DNA of 64,000 bases from Chaenocephalus aceratus (lineage: Eukaryota > Chordata > Actinopteri > Perciformes > Channichthyidae): contig CM043808.1 in assembly GCA_023974075.1 (NCBI GenBank), positions 25,055,578 to 25,119,577 on the forward strand. Reading direction: 5' to 3'. Positions 1-12,780 of this stretch are shown piece by piece (position 1 is the stretch's first letter; every line of letters starts with the position of its first letter). The translations under genes were made by a program, and so were the position numbers. The notes beneath the pieces were generated by a model. It searched no databases, was not told the origin of the DNA, and was given only the letters and a program-made list of their open reading frames with translations.

Positions 1-1313
1 GCACCTGAACAAAAAATCATTAATGAGATTCAGCAGATCGTTGAGGGCCTTATTGTTGAACTTAAGAAAGCTGAGTTGAATATTCCATCCTTCACCCTTC
101 CTCTCACTGATCTTGTTGTGCCCTCTGTAATGCTCAGCATGGATAAACTTGGACAGTTTGAAATCCGAACACAGCTTGACATCCCGGAATTCACTATGCT
201 GAGACTTTATACCGTACAAGCAACCACTATTTCCTTTGAGGACATCAAGCAGAGAATCATTGAACTTATTGAAATCATTGGAAACTTTGAGATCAAAATT
301 ATTGATGTGGATACTTTCTTTGGAGACCTGACCATGAACTACCTTCCTTCCATGCCTGAGATGTCCTTCCCGGAAATCAGCCTTCCTGAGATATCATTCC
401 CTACCATTCCACAGGTTCCTGTAGAAAAGCTTGTTAAGTCTCTCCAGGTTCCTGAGATCACATTGCCAACCATTCCAACTCAGATTATGGTCCCATGCTT
501 CGGTAAACTCTATGGTGAGATCAAATTCCAAACTCCCATCTACACCGTCAAGACTTCTGCTGAGTTCCAGAACTCCACTGAGAGTGAAATGACACCTCAA
601 TTCACTGGATTCCTTACTTCCCTTGCCACATCTCCAAGTTTTGAAATTCTTAATAACAAACTAGACTCCACTGCTCGTTTGGAAATCGCAGAAATGGCTC
701 GTGTTGTCCTTGCAGACACTTAAATTCAGCCATGTTAATCTTGGAGTTGAACATCAGGCATCTGTAACTCTCTATGGCCAATCAGCCCAGGTCCAGGGCA
801 AAACCACAATTAAGGTTATCACTAGACCTTACACTGCTGACTTTATGAACACAGCCTTTATTGCTATGCAAGAAGGAATGTCTGCCTCTGTGGATACAAC
901 TTACAATCATGTTGTGGACCTCCCGATTATCAGGGTCAGGAGTGAAGCAACAGTCACCCAGAAAGCAGTTGCCCGCCAAGTTGGGCAACTGGCGGGCAAC
1001 TCTAAAGGTGGACAATTCAGGCACTGGCAAAATCAATGCTGATGATGTCAGCCACAAGAGCAACTTGCAACTGACAATCAATCCCAGCACTGTCACTCTA
1101 ACTTTCTCAGGTGACACAGACTCTACCATCTTTAAAATGAAACAGCAAATTACTGCTGAATCTGGCACACTTTCCTTCTTCAAGTTTAATGTCCGCAATG
1201 AGGCAGAAGCACCAATCATCAAGAACAGTCTGATGGTGGCATCTGGGCATGTAAACCTTTATGATTTGAAGGCTGAGCTGAAAGCAAACCATGACACAGA
1301 ACTGTATGGCTAA
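1..1313 (+). pseudogene. apolipoprotein B-like gene fragment, disrupted
   Basis: Seen: an open frame from base 1 to a stop at 721-723, a second frame to a stop near 1040, and a third to a stop at 1311-1313 together spell a continuous apoB-like segment. Landmarks are a PLTDLVVPS motif near residue 35, repeated PEISLPEIS/PTIP proline-spaced beta strands, the CFGKL motif, the TLYGQSAQ motif and the HDTELYG end. The same blocks occur in the intact gene at about 39,590-40,430 ([21 protein letters not shown]), so this is a paralogue. One frame break lies at about 700-723 and another near 968-1030, at a short hairpin. Inference: the remains of a tandem apoB gene whose 5' part lies before the window. 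It also retains a stretch missing from the intact gene. Unrecognised introns could mimic the breaks, but no convincing splice sites sit at them. Confidence 0.85.
968..1000. repeat. perfect hairpin inside the apoB-like fragment
   Basis: GTTGCCCGCCA (968-978) is repeated as its exact reverse complement at 990-1000 with an 11-base loop. It lies in the poorly aligning part of the fragment, beside the second frame disruption, and looks like a templated insertion. Confidence 0.7.
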
Positions 1314-1316
1314 ATC

Positions 1317-2558
1317 AGTGGAGTCATGTGAAAAAAATGTTAAATAAATAATAATGTGTCAAGCAATTCTTAATTTTCCTGATTTTCAGTTAGTTGAGTA
1401 GAGTTTATCAGGTAATCTGACCTCATCAATAAAGGTTTTTATCTGTCAAATTTCAATAACTGCCAGGTGACATACAATGTTGGTGAGTGTAGTGGGTGAA
1501 GGAGACACAGTGAACAAATGTCTCTGAAAAATAGAGAAGCTAAAAAGAAATCAAATAATGTGTATTGCGTTTTATATAACATGTTAATATGCATATTTTG
1601 AATACACTCTGCAACTTTATTTTCAGTTATATCAAATGTAATGGAGGCAGAGCATAACAATTTGGTTTTAAAGTCTGTAGTTGGCCAATTTGCCCTCTGC
1701 ACAATGGATATCTGATTTATGACAATGCCAGGAGATTACAAATGTAATGTCTGTTAGCAACCAGAGGGGGTCACTGGAACATTTTCTTTATAAACTCTAT
1801 TGCTACTATTATTTGAGTATTAGATCCCACATGTTGGTAAATGAATCAGTAACAAAACATGGATTTGAGCCAAGCCCCCAGGAAGTGCGCCGGACTCAGA
1901 TGAAAATATTCGTGCTGGCCAAACGGCGGTACTACACTTCCGTTTTGTTGCCAGGCCCGGAAACACTTTTTCCCATTGACTTATAGTGGTCTGTAAATCG
2001 TTGGATAATTTTTTTTCAACTAAATAAACTACCCAGTATGAACACTTGTATAGCCCTTATTAAAAATATAGGTTCCTCAAGTTGTAATAATGTGCTAATA
2101 ACTTTATTCTGAGAGTTATTTCCCTCTGCATTATGAACGCGCATCTAACCCACGGGACCGCGCCGCCCGGCACGTTCATGTTACGTGTCACGACCATAGG
2201 TCCCGACCAATCAGAGCACACTGTGCTCACAAGAAGGGTTGGGGCTGGAGCTATTGGAGCTACAACAACGAGCCGTGAAAGGCAGAGAGTGAAATTCAGT
2301 GAATACAATACACGTAGTTTACAGAGATGCTGTTTGAAAAACCAATGTGAGTTGCGTTTATCTTTACCCATGGATGCACAATAAGAACGGACCCATATCG
2401 TCTTACTGCCATCCCACGGAGCTGTAATAATGGATATATTGCACATGTTTGCTATCATTCATTATCATACTACATGGGCTGTATGATTAAATCTGGTACC
2501 GTAAATGTTGTATTAAATAAAGTTAATATTACTTATTATTATAAGTATATGTATATAT
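1317..2558. other. intergenic, no gene seen
   Basis: AT-rich sequence. Short open frames here have no recognisable domains. The part after about 2,150 shares short blocks with 23.64-23.72 kb and 5.03 kb (for example GCACGTTCATG), so it is probably old repeat. Nothing else is supported. Confidence 0.5.
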
Positions 2559-4830
2559 TAGGGCTGTCAAGTTAACGCAAAAAAAATTAACGCCACTAAT
2601 TATTTTAATGTGATTAACGCGTGTGTATTTTTTTCCTCGGCCGCCCCGTAGTTTCAGAGCGCATCGAGTTTAAAATACCATCTACAAGCTGATGCTGACA
2701 GCCCCGCTCCTGCTGCCCGCTTGCTGCAGAACTGAGATTACCTACTGTAACCCTTCTATGAGTAAATGGCGCAGCCCTCCAAGGCTATCGCTATTGGGTT
2801 ATCCCTCTGCACCCCCGCGCAGCACTGAAACACTTGTAGTCCACGCCCACCCGCTAGGTGGGCCCCACCCTCGGGCCTCCTTCCGGTATAAGTAGGAAGG
2901 GGGCCCGGCAATCTGCTCCCATACAATATAACTTTTCTTCAGCTATTCGTAGAGCCAGTGGGGCCCAGCGCTTAGAGGGCTGCGCCATTTACTCATAGAA
3001 GCTGGGTTACAGTAGGTAACCTCAGTACTATTTCGTATATGGCTTCGCCCTCTAAGGCAATCGCTATTGGGTTAAGGGCGAAGCATGATGTAGTCTGCGC
3101 CCCACTGGGTCCGCCCGGCACTAGAAGCACAGACACACCTGCTCAATAACACCCCCTGCCTGTTGTGCCATGCGTAATGGCGCATCACCGTCCCTGGAAC
3201 ATAGCAAAACATGCCTATCTTCCCGACGGGGTGAAGGCTGGGAACAATACATACCGGCCGCTGTGAGAAAGTAGAGACGAAGGTCCCACCTTGCCCAGCG
3301 ATCATAGAGGGGGAACAGCAGCTCTCTGTGTGTCAGACAGGTAGGAGAGCGCCCAGCTGGCTCCCTGACGTCACTCACTCCGACAGGACACCCAGTACAG
3401 GGTGTGTCAGAGAGGAAAGGGAGACATCCCTCAAATAAAAATGCATACATGAACAGGGGGAAGACCAAGATGCAGCAGTGCAAATATCTTCCACTGACAT
3501 TCCTCCGTGCAAAGCCGTGGAGGAGGACATTTCTCTGGTGGAGTGCGCATTGATGTTCTCGGGGGCTCCACCCCAGAGGAGACATATGCCTGCGACACAG
3601 CCTCACACAGCCTCACACAGCCAGTGTGACAGCCGTTGTGCAGACAGAGGCTGCCCGATCGAGCGCTCTCTATAGTGCACAACCAGGCGCTGAGAACGGC
3701 GCCAGGCCGCCGTGCGCACCACATAGCAGGACAGCGCGCGCACAGGACAGAGGAGATGAGACGTGGCTTCTTCCTCCGACCTGTAAGGAGTGGGGAATAA
3801 GCCAGCCAGGGTGATCACTCTCGACTCTAAAAGAGTTGTGATGACCTTAGGCATGAAGCCGGGTTAGGGCGTAAAACAGCTGAACTGCCATCTCCTTGGA
3901 TCCGGAGGCATGACGGAGCCACAGAGAGAGCAGACAAATCACTCACCCTTTTCTCTGATAGAGCCAAAATCAGTACTACTTTGGCTGAAAACAGTTTAAG
4001 GGGAACCTGATCAGGTTAAAATGGGGCTTTGCTTTAGTGCGCATAACACCAAAGCCAAATCCCACTGAGGCACCAGTGTGCGTGACACCGGTCTGCCTGC
4101 TGTTTAGAGGGCTGCGCCATTTACTCATAGAAGCTGGGTTACAGTAGGTAACCTCAGGTCTGCAGCAAGCAGGAGCGGGGCTGTCAGCATCAGCTTGTAG
4201 ATGGTATTTTAAACTCGATGCGCTCTGAAACTACGGGGCGGCCGAGGAAAAAAAATACACATGCGTTAATCGCATTAAAATAATTAGTGGCTGCGCTAAC
4301 GGATATAAGGAGCTGTTTCAATGAAAACAGAGGAGCGACATTTCGCCACAACTGCGCCGAGCACTTGACTTTATGCAGGAAGCCAGACAGTGGGACATTG
4401 TACGAAAAGTCAGCACACTCAGCACGGATAGTGTGCGCAACATGATTGCAGCGTCCAGGCAGCTCCCGTTCGAGCATATGCCTTGAGTTGCACATAGCTC
4501 CAACGATCCAACACACATACACACACACACACACACACCATTTGTATTGTATTATTGTATGAGAGAGGTTCCAGGTTGAATTGAGGCGAATATTTGTAAT
4601 GTTCAGAGGTTGTTATGTTTAATATTCATGAGAATATTTGTCATTGTTCAAATGATAATAAACATTAGCATAAAGCATATTTGTCCACTCATATGTTGAT
4701 AAGAGTATTAAAAACTTGAAAAATATTCCTCACATTTAGAACAGATCAAACATGTGCGATTAATCGCGATTAACTGTGGACAATCATGCGATTAATCGCG
4801 ATTAAATATTTTAATCGACTGACAGCCCTA
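2559..4830. mobile_element. DNA transposon with TAGGGCTGTCA termini, carrying a nested DIRS fragment
   Basis: The left end TAGGGCTGTCA (2559-2569) and right end TGACAGCCCTA (4820-4830) are inverted repeats. The right end continues into alternating GATTAATCGCGATTAA motifs common in fish repeats. A second copy of the right half, in opposite orientation, begins at 10,204. The GC-rich core (about 2,730-4,165) belongs to another element. The flanks are simple AT repeat, so the target duplication cannot be read and the superfamily (hAT is likely from the terminus style) is inference. Confidence 0.65.
2732..4165 (-). mobile_element. truncated DIRS-like (tyrosine recombinase) retroelement copy
   Basis: This is the same family as the large copy at 14.6-20.6 kb. 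On the minus strand 3,603-3,854 encodes CPVRALSCYVVRTA and GQPLSAQRLSHWLCEAV, the start of the recombinase domain; the downstream part is frame-shifted (3,431-3,724). The terminal motif CTACTGTAACCC (2,743 onwards) returns inverted at 2,969-3,030 and again at 4,105-4,165. The RT/RNase H part is missing. The copy is dead. Confidence 0.75.
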
Positions 4831-5384
4831 ATATATATATATATACAGTGCAATCATTATTTCATGCTAAATGAAGCTCTGTTGCTTGGATTTCACTAGA
4901 TCCTGTTACAGTGTAATATAAGTACATAACGATTGATGTGTATACATTAGCATAATGACTAGCTAGCTGCTAACTGCTGCCTCGTTAATATCAAATCCAT
5001 CATAATAACAAATCATTACCATGCTGTCATGAACGTGCGGTGCTGTTACGTGTACGCAAATTGACGTGCTTGATTGGTTAAAGTTGCGCATTCGCTATGA
5101 GCGCACATACGGGTACTTCTCAGGCATGCAGGGTAATCTGTGACGTTTCGCTCTCTCAAAAGTTGGGCCATTTTATCATCATGCGCTAATGAGCAACTCT
5201 CATAGGAATTAATGAGGCCCCGCCTCCCACGCTGTATCCAGTTCTTATTATACATCCATGATTTGAGCCCTTGTGCTTTTTGGGGCTGGAGTTGATAACA
5301 GTGCCCCAGTGGTCAGTGTGGTTTCCTGTCCTCTAGTTTTATAAAACCCTGAATGGCTGAAATTATTATCAGCAAGGCAAGGCA
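4831..5384. other. intergenic with half of a MITE-like repeat
   Basis: No gene. About 5,141-5,260 matches 23,759-23,878 closely (shared block GAGGCCCCGCCTCCCACG, ending TTATTATACATCCATG). The other end of such an element, CATGGATGCACAATAA, is at 2,369, so one MITE may have been split by the insertions between. Confidence 0.55.
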
Positions 5385-6670
5385 ATGCAAGTTTATTTAT
5401 ATAGCACCTTTCAGTACGCGACAATTCAAAGTGCTTTACAAAATTAAATAAAAGACATTTAAGAATAAATAAAGTAAAAACACATTATATAATGGCCTTT
5501 TACAACACAACAGTTATACAATACATGAATAAAAAGCAAACTGCAGTGTGAATATGAGCAGTTCAATTAAAAGCAGTTCAATTAAAAGCAGCGGCAAAAA
5601 TATATGTTTTCAGTCTCGATTTCGAAAATAGTAAGAGTTTCTGCGGACGTGCATGATTCGGACAGTTTGTTCCAGATTGTCGGGGCATAATAGCTAAATG
5701 CCGCTTCTCCATGTTTTGTTCTTACTCTCGGAACCGAGAGCAAACCCATTCCAGAAGACCTGAGACACCTTGATGGTTCATAATTATGCAGGAGATCGTT
5801 GATATACTTTGGTCCTAAACCATTTAGTGATTTAAAAACTAGCAATAGAACTTTAAACTAAATTCTTTCTTTTAATTGGTCCTTCTTTGCTCCAAAAACA
5901 ATGATCTCAGTTTTTTGTTTGTTCAATTGGAGAAAGTTCATCCAGTCATCCAGTCACTGATGTGCTCAATGCACTTACTCAGTGTTCTAATCTGAGAATA
6001 GTCTCCTGGTGTAATTTTTAAATAAATCTGGGTGTCGTCTGCATAGATATGATAGCTTAGATTGTTGTTTTTAATACTTTGAGCCAGTGGCAGCATATAG
6101 ATATTAAAAAGCAAAGGTCCTAAGATGGAGCCTTGAGGAACCCCACATGACATATTTGTCAAGGTTGATGTGTAGTTGCCTATTGAGACAAAGTTTTTGC
6201 TGTCCTTTAAGTAAGAACTAAACCAATTTAGAGCTGTTGCTGAAACTCCCACCCAGGGCAATGACTAGACGGTTAAAGTCAATACACACTATAGACAGCA
6301 ACTTGGTAAAATCATCTAAAAAGCTTGAAAAGTATTTGGGTGGTCTGTAGATGTTAAGAAAAAGAGCTCGAGAGGAGCATTTCAACTGAAGGACCACATA
6401 TTCAAAAGAAGCAAAGTTTCCATACATAGTCTGCTTGCATTGAAATAAATCATTAAATAAAATAGCTACTCCACCCCCTTTCTTATGCAGTCTTGCCTGA
6501 CTCATAAAACTAAAGTTAGGAGGGGTTTATTCTATAAGAACTGCTGTGCTGTTGTTTTGGTCTAACCAAGTTTCAGTTAAAAACATAAAATCCAGATTGT
6601 GCTTGGTGATAAAATCATTGATTAAAAATGATTTACCTGATAAAGACCTGACATTTAATAGAGCCATGTT
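5385..6670 (-). mobile_element. L2-like LINE remnant (endonuclease and reverse transcriptase pieces)
   Basis: On the minus strand, 6,527-6,667 encodes an apurinic-endonuclease start (NVRSLSGKSF, then the catalytic-type TETWLD). One stop at 6,527-6,529 interrupts the same frame, which continues to about 6,260 (KKGGGVAILF, NIYRPPKYF). After a deletion, 5,938-6,261 encodes reverse transcriptase motifs CGVPQGSILGPLLFNIYM and YADDTQIY, the active-site YADD. 5,582-5,845 encodes the C-terminal GLGPKYINDLL/PSRCLRSS block. The 3' end is the TATATAGCACCTTTCAG-type tail at 5,385-5,450. Its closest relative in the window is at 43.5-44.6 kb. It is internally deleted and inactive. Confidence 0.88.
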
Positions 6671-8771
6671 TAAGTGTGTTCGATATACTATCACTCTGAT
6701 TGTTTGTGATAGACTGTGGAGTGCGTGGAATTACTGTTACATTTGATATATTTAAACAGATACTTTTGGATTTTCTGTTTTTAACCTGAGTCACCAACCT
6801 TCTGCGTATGTTGGTTATAACAGAAATGGGTCGCTGCACTAGCATAGAAGCCTCTGGTCGTTGGGTGATGCCCGAGAGCGAGATGGTAGGTGTCAGCAGC
6901 GTCAGTGAAGAAAAATTGCTGGTAGAAAAGTTTCTAGCGGTGGAAACGGTGATACTGTTGGAAAGGGGGGTGTGTGGGAATGGAGTGGGATTTAGTTATT
7001 ATGTTAAAAAAAATTGCTTTCAGTTACTGTGGAAAAATGCATTCCAAATCAATTTAAGGCAAGTGTAAAAATGTATTTAAGCTACAAAATGTTACCCTAA
7101 AAAATATTAGCTTAATAATAATATTTGTACTTAATTGGAGCAGTCACAGCTTGTCGACTTGAACTGAACTGCAATTTCATGACGTGTGACCGTTATGGCG
7201 ATAGGTTACTTTTTAAGCTAGAGTCTTGGTTCCAACTGGTATTATATTTATTATCTTATGTTGTTCAATATAGTCTACATATGTCAAATACTTTCAGATA
7301 AAATAAGTCAAAACAAGTCTAGACAAGTTCAGCTTAACTCATGATAGAGCTTTTTAGGGACAATTTCAGGAACTGTAACCTTTGATCCATGATTGTCTCT
7401 CATTAACAGTACTGGAACATGTTATCAACAAGTTCTTTAAGATACAACAGATACCAGTCAGTCGGAGCAGGACAATGTTTTTTAGGGTGCTGCACTTTGT
7501 AATCAAACAAGCTCTTTGAATAAAGTATCCACACACAGTCTATGCAAATAATTCCCAGACTTTTCAAGAACAGATATAAGATAAGATAAGATAAGATAAG
7601 ATGAACCTTTATTAATCCCCGAGGGGAAATTCAGTTGTGAACTTGTGAACAAACATGCTTACACCTACAGCATGCTAACTGTTATGTAATGTTGTGAAAT
7701 AAATTAAATCCTAAACCAGTCCAAACCTGTATGATGTGTTCTTGAAGCTCAGAACTAAAAGCTAGGTCAAATATTGGTTTCTTAGCAGTTATTCAATTTG
7801 TAAAGCCTGCTGTTTAGCAACAGACATACCTACACACATGATAGATATCTAGAATTATGTATTAACTGATGGGGCAAACAAAATAAGATAACTCAACAAC
7901 ATGTTTACCAGGCTCTACTTTGCTCCGCCTCTTGCACCCACTGATTTGGTGTTGGAGGTGTGGATTGCCACCACATTCTCCAAAATGAAACTGCAAAGAT
8001 GTTCTCCTGAGACTGGATTAACTGCTGTTCAAATGGAATGAGTTCAAGTTAAAAGTCCTCCTATTTTTCACACATAGCTCACTTCAGTATATGGGTCCCA
8101 CTAGGACATGCTTTCAACAGCTTTATCACTAACAGCAATACTCAATCCCTGACCATTCCTCACACTGTTGTCCAAGAAAATGTGAAGATTTGCATTTCTT
8201 TAATAAATGAGTTGATCGTGCTTTTTAGCACCTTGAGGAACTCACTCACACCCACAACAACTGGAAAAACCACAGGACGACGCCCTGTCTAAATACTGTC
8301 ACAACAGTCTGCTCAACACCAGTCTTGCAATACACAGTTCTGCAAAATCAATGACACAACATTAGATATTTGTTCTGTTGTTATAGCACTGCCCTGGTGG
8401 ATGTGCAACAGCCCGAAGGCCCTCTTAATGAAGACGCTGCCATCTTTCAGACTTGTCAGGGAATGGTTAATTTCCATTTACCTGTCTCTGGGGCTTAGCA
8501 TTGAACACGCTGGATCACTGGCTGGGCTTGGCACCTAGATGGAAGGAACGGAAAGGAGACATCATTATTGATTTGTTTTATTACAAGCAAAGAGTACAGA
8601 GATAAAGTGCCAGTTGAGTAATTCACTGTACATGTAAAACCAGTCCCCTGACAAGCATTTATAGTTCAATAAAACATATCTTACAGTTTAAATCTTTAAA
8701 TGTGTGCATATATTAATAAAAAAGAAAGAAGAGTGATTGGTCGTGCTTTTTACAGTACTACGGCTTCCACA
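6671..8771. other. intergenic, no gene recognised
   Basis: AT-rich. 7,577-7,640 carries a (GATAA)n run followed by CTTTATTAATCCCCGAGGGGAAATTC, a widespread fish retroposon tail. Nothing else could be assigned; the short open frames lack domains. Confidence 0.5.
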
Positions 8772-9303
8772 CAGGGCCGGATTAACCATATGGGCAACCT
8801 GGGCAAGTGCCCAGGGGCCCTTGAGCAAAGAGGGCCCTCAGTGACAAGATTAAAAAAAAAAAAAAAAAAAATGTTTTATTATTATTTTATTTTTTTCGGG
8901 CATCATACATCATACATTGTTTTTAAATGACACTCACTCTTCGCTATAAATAACACAGCTTTTCTATAGGGTCAAATTAATATATTTTCTAAACCGTCTC
9001 TGTACTGTAGGTCTCACTATGTATGCGCTCAAATGTATTACTACGCGGCGGCAGTGTATAGCCGAATCACAGCCCCACCCTCACTCATGTCACATTTTGT
9101 CACGTGAGCAGAAAAAATGGATGGTGCCGGTAGCCAAACGCCCAGCGGGGCTGCGAAAAGAAATTGACATGCCAGATTGACTGAACATTCTAAATATTGG
9201 TCATGTTGGTAGGATTGGGTAGGCGTGGAGTTACTTGTTGGGTTGGGGGGGGGCCATGAGCGCTCAGTGCCCAGGGGCCCCTGCAGGTACTAATCCGGCC
9301 CTG
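8772..9303. mobile_element. non-autonomous hAT element (532 bp) with perfect 8-bp target duplication
   Basis: Terminal inverted repeats CAGGGCCGGATTA (8772-8784) and TAATCCGGCCCTG (9291-9303) are exact. The 8 bases CTTCCACA lie immediately outside both ends (8764-8771 and 9304-9311). CAGGG-type ends plus an 8-bp duplication are the hAT signature. It contains a poly(A)-like run near 8,851-8,869 and no transposase. Confidence 0.93.
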
Positions 9304-9557
9304 CTTCCACAGATGACGTTTTTTTATGGATTTTTGTCAAAGCACTTAAGATATTCATTGCTATCGGGATGTTAAGAGCATTCCATGGAATATATCAAAA
9401 AGTGTATCTCGAGCCGGTTTCTCAAACTTACCTACCCCACCTTTAATGTGTATGTTGCATGTTACTGCTGTTGATGTGTTTCCGAGCCACTCCGATTACA
9501 ACGAGAGTTACAACGAGAACCTGACGTCATATTTACACCTTTCTAGCCATAACCCTC

Positions 9558-10190
9558 CTCCACGGATGCATTTCCGGGAACGGTGGAGGCGTTACGCACC
9601 GCCGGATTTATCTCAGCCAATGACAGCTCTGCATGCATCCCCTGGATATTATTTTAGTAACTGCTTTCATCGCGACGCAATGTTTACAGTGAGAACAGCT
9701 GTGAGGTCGGTGCAGAAAGCAGAGCAGTGTGTAAAATATATATCACTCAGTATAACAGGCCTACATTACTCTCTGTATTTGTATGCTGTAGTTTAGTAGA
9801 TAATAATAATTTCAATTTATATAGCGCCTTTCACGAAACCCAAGGACGCTTTATAATGGGAAGTAACAAAAAAAAGAATATTTACAAACGATATTTTTCT
9901 AAGACCATTTAGTGCTTCACATAATAAAATACACAACGGCTGTAGCCTGATTATGCTTTAGGAGCTGTAGGTGTGTGTAGTACATTGTGTAGGTGTGTGT
10001 GTTACAGTGCGTAGATGCAGCAGACAGACGGGTCTCAATTGGTTTGGTGTCCTATGCTTACTTTTAATACAACTTTTGGCCCGTAATTTCAATTCCCCAT
10101 TTCGGCGACCAGAGAGAAGGGGGGGATATCCAGTCTCTGATTGTGTTACGTTATTATGAGAGTGTTCTCATACTTGTTTGATTCTGAAAT
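9558..10190. repeat. dispersed repeat, copy 1 (copy 2 at 21.27-21.86 kb)
   Basis: Blocks CCACGGATGCATTTCCGGGA, TTTACAGTGAGAACAGCTGT, ACACAACGGCTGTAGCCTGA and the final GTGTTACGTTATTATGAGAG occur in the same order at 21,271-21,842. Copy 1 is interrupted at about 9,802-9,880 by an L2-type 3' tail (TATATAGCGCCTTTCACGAA) also present at 59.8 kb. The superfamily is unknown. Confidence 0.8.
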
Positions 10191-10203
10191 TGTATATTTA
10201 TAA

Positions 10204-10975
10204 TAGGGCTGTCAGTCGATTCAAATATTTAATCGCGATTAATCGCATGATTGTCCATAGTTAATCGCGATTAATCGCAAATTAATCGCATATTTTTATC
10301 TGTTCTAAATGTACCTTAGAGGAATATTTTTCAAGTTTTTAATACTCTTATCAACATATGAGTGGACAAATATGCTTTATGCAAATGTTATTATCATTGC
10401 GGTCCTGCCTTGTGTCTCGCCATGCTGCTTCCCTGATTGCTTCCACAGGATTGTAGCTGACATCCTCGTGGATTCATCTTCTTATTACAGACACATGCAT
10501 TTCCTAACATTCGGTCTATATGCTGTAAAATGTATTATCTCTTCGATTTACACATGGCATCTATTGCACGTCTGTCCGTCCTGGGAGAGGGATCCCTCCT
10601 CTGTTGCTCTCCCTGAGGTTTCTCCCATTTTTTCCCCTTAAACTGTGGGTTTTTCTCTGGAAGTTTTTCCTTGTACGATGTGAGGGTCTAAGGATAGAGG
10701 GTGTCGTTTTTTCTCATACTGATATTCTGAACAATCTGTGCTGTTGTATTTGCTGTAAAGTGTCTCTACTGTAGGCTATTTTTATTTTATGTACAGCACT
10801 TTGGCTTGACCAAAAATCGTTTATAAATGTGCTATATAAATAAAACTTGATTTGATTTGAACAATGACAAATATTCTCATGAATATTAAACACAACAACC
10901 TCTGAACATTACAAATATTCGCCTCAATTCAACCTGGAACCTCTCATACAATAATACAATACAGCGTGTGTGTGT
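10204..10975. mobile_element. second copy of the TAGGGCTGTCA element, split by a LINE 3' tail
   Basis: 10,204-10,397 and about 10,858-10,975 match the reverse complement of 4,830 down to about 4,540, including the GATTAATCGCGATTAA motifs and the AACATATGAGTGGACAAATA block. About 10,398-10,857 is inserted between ATTATCATT and TGAACAATG: a retrotransposon 3' end with TGGGAGAGGGATCCCTCCTC, TGAGGGTCTAAGGATAGAGG and a TTGATTTGATTTGA tail. Confidence 0.8.
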
Positions 10976-11600
10976 TTTTAGGGCTGTCCCGAATACCATT
11001 TTTTGGGCTCCGGATATTCGGTAGTAATCAGCAGCGAATATTCAAATATTCGGAGAGATTTGTATTTTTTTTTAATAAAACATTTTTTCCAAAAAAAACT
11101 CATAACACGCTCCGAATCCGAGACACCTGACAACACGCTGTTAAGCAGAAGCGCAGAAAGAGCATACTATTACGATTTATATGTATTTATTGTCTCAGTA
11201 CTCGCAAACATTAAAACTAAATGTGTCCTCTGCATTTAACCCAGCCGCAGCGCAGCGCCCGGGGACCAAATCTGGTTCCACATTCCGTCTATAACATTTT
11301 ACAACCTGAACAGTCAAACAAAGATACAAAACACATATTTCTGTTATAACAACAATACTTTTAATAACATAGCCGTATAACAGTAGGCCTAACAGTGTCA
11401 TACTTGTTACCGATACAGTAAACTATTTAAATAAATGAAGAACGAAAAATAAATGAACGAACTGTAATAAATATAATAATATTACATTTTAATAAACGAA
11501 CAATTTAAATACAAATAAATGAATGGCTTGGCTTTATAATAAAACAAAATGTAACAAATAGAACAAGGGAGGTAGCGCGATTGAGCGCTATAACAATAAC
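10976..11600. other. intergenic with a further transposon end
   Basis: TAGGGCTGTCCCGAATACCA starting at about 10,979 is a terminus-like sequence typical of another fish DNA transposon. The rest is AT-rich and holds no recognisable gene. Confidence 0.45.
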
Positions 11601-12067
<467 letters not shown>

Positions 12068-12289
12068 ATGAGTCCCCTGCCGTTTTGATTGCAGAAAGGA
12101 CTGCTCCACCCCAGACAAAATGCCACGTGACATTTTGTATATTTATAAAAATATATATGTAGAGGGCCAGTGTGAGATCGAAAAAAGTGGTTTGTTGCCT
12201 GAGGGCAACACTACGCCATAGATAGAGGCTTAAATACAATTTTAAAATACTTGTACTTTCATTTTATGCAACTGTGTACTACACTTCTA

Positions 12290-12780
12290 CTCCACTAAAG
12301 TTCGCCACTCTGCTGTTCCGTAGCGCTGCTCCCCCTCCCTCCGGCTGAAATTATGAATATATGGCGTATAGTACTCCGATAACACGGCAGGGTCCGTTAC
12401 AGTTTGTTTTCATCTGATTTCAAATAAACAAAGTCTTAGCTTTCCGAATATTAAACTTGTTTCGGTAAATTCAGATGATAAATATAGCTTTGAAGCTTGT
12501 AACGGCATAATTACAAGCGGAGAACGGAGTAACTTAACGTCACAGCAGGCATAACAACAGCCGGTGTTTCTCGTGAGTGTTTTCCCCGGGAAATAAACAC
12601 AATACACACAAACGCAAAAATACACAAACACACACATACACACACTCGCGAGCTTCCCCCAGACCAGTACAAACGAAAATATGTTTCCTCCGTTAGAAAG
12701 CTATATCCTCTTTCCAACAGTATATAGAACTCAAAATGTGTCTTCGGGTCAATGCGACTGATTTCGATGGAGCAAGTTTA
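12290..12780. repeat. dispersed repeat, copy 1 (copy 2 at 60.35-61.20 kb)
   Basis: Shares ordered blocks with 60,564-61,190: GCTCCCCCTCCCTCCGGCTG, ACACGGCAGGGTCCGTTACA, CACTCGCGAGCTTCCCCCAG and TCGGGTCAATGCGACTGATT. Here the left inverted terminus is not preserved. Confidence 0.8.
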
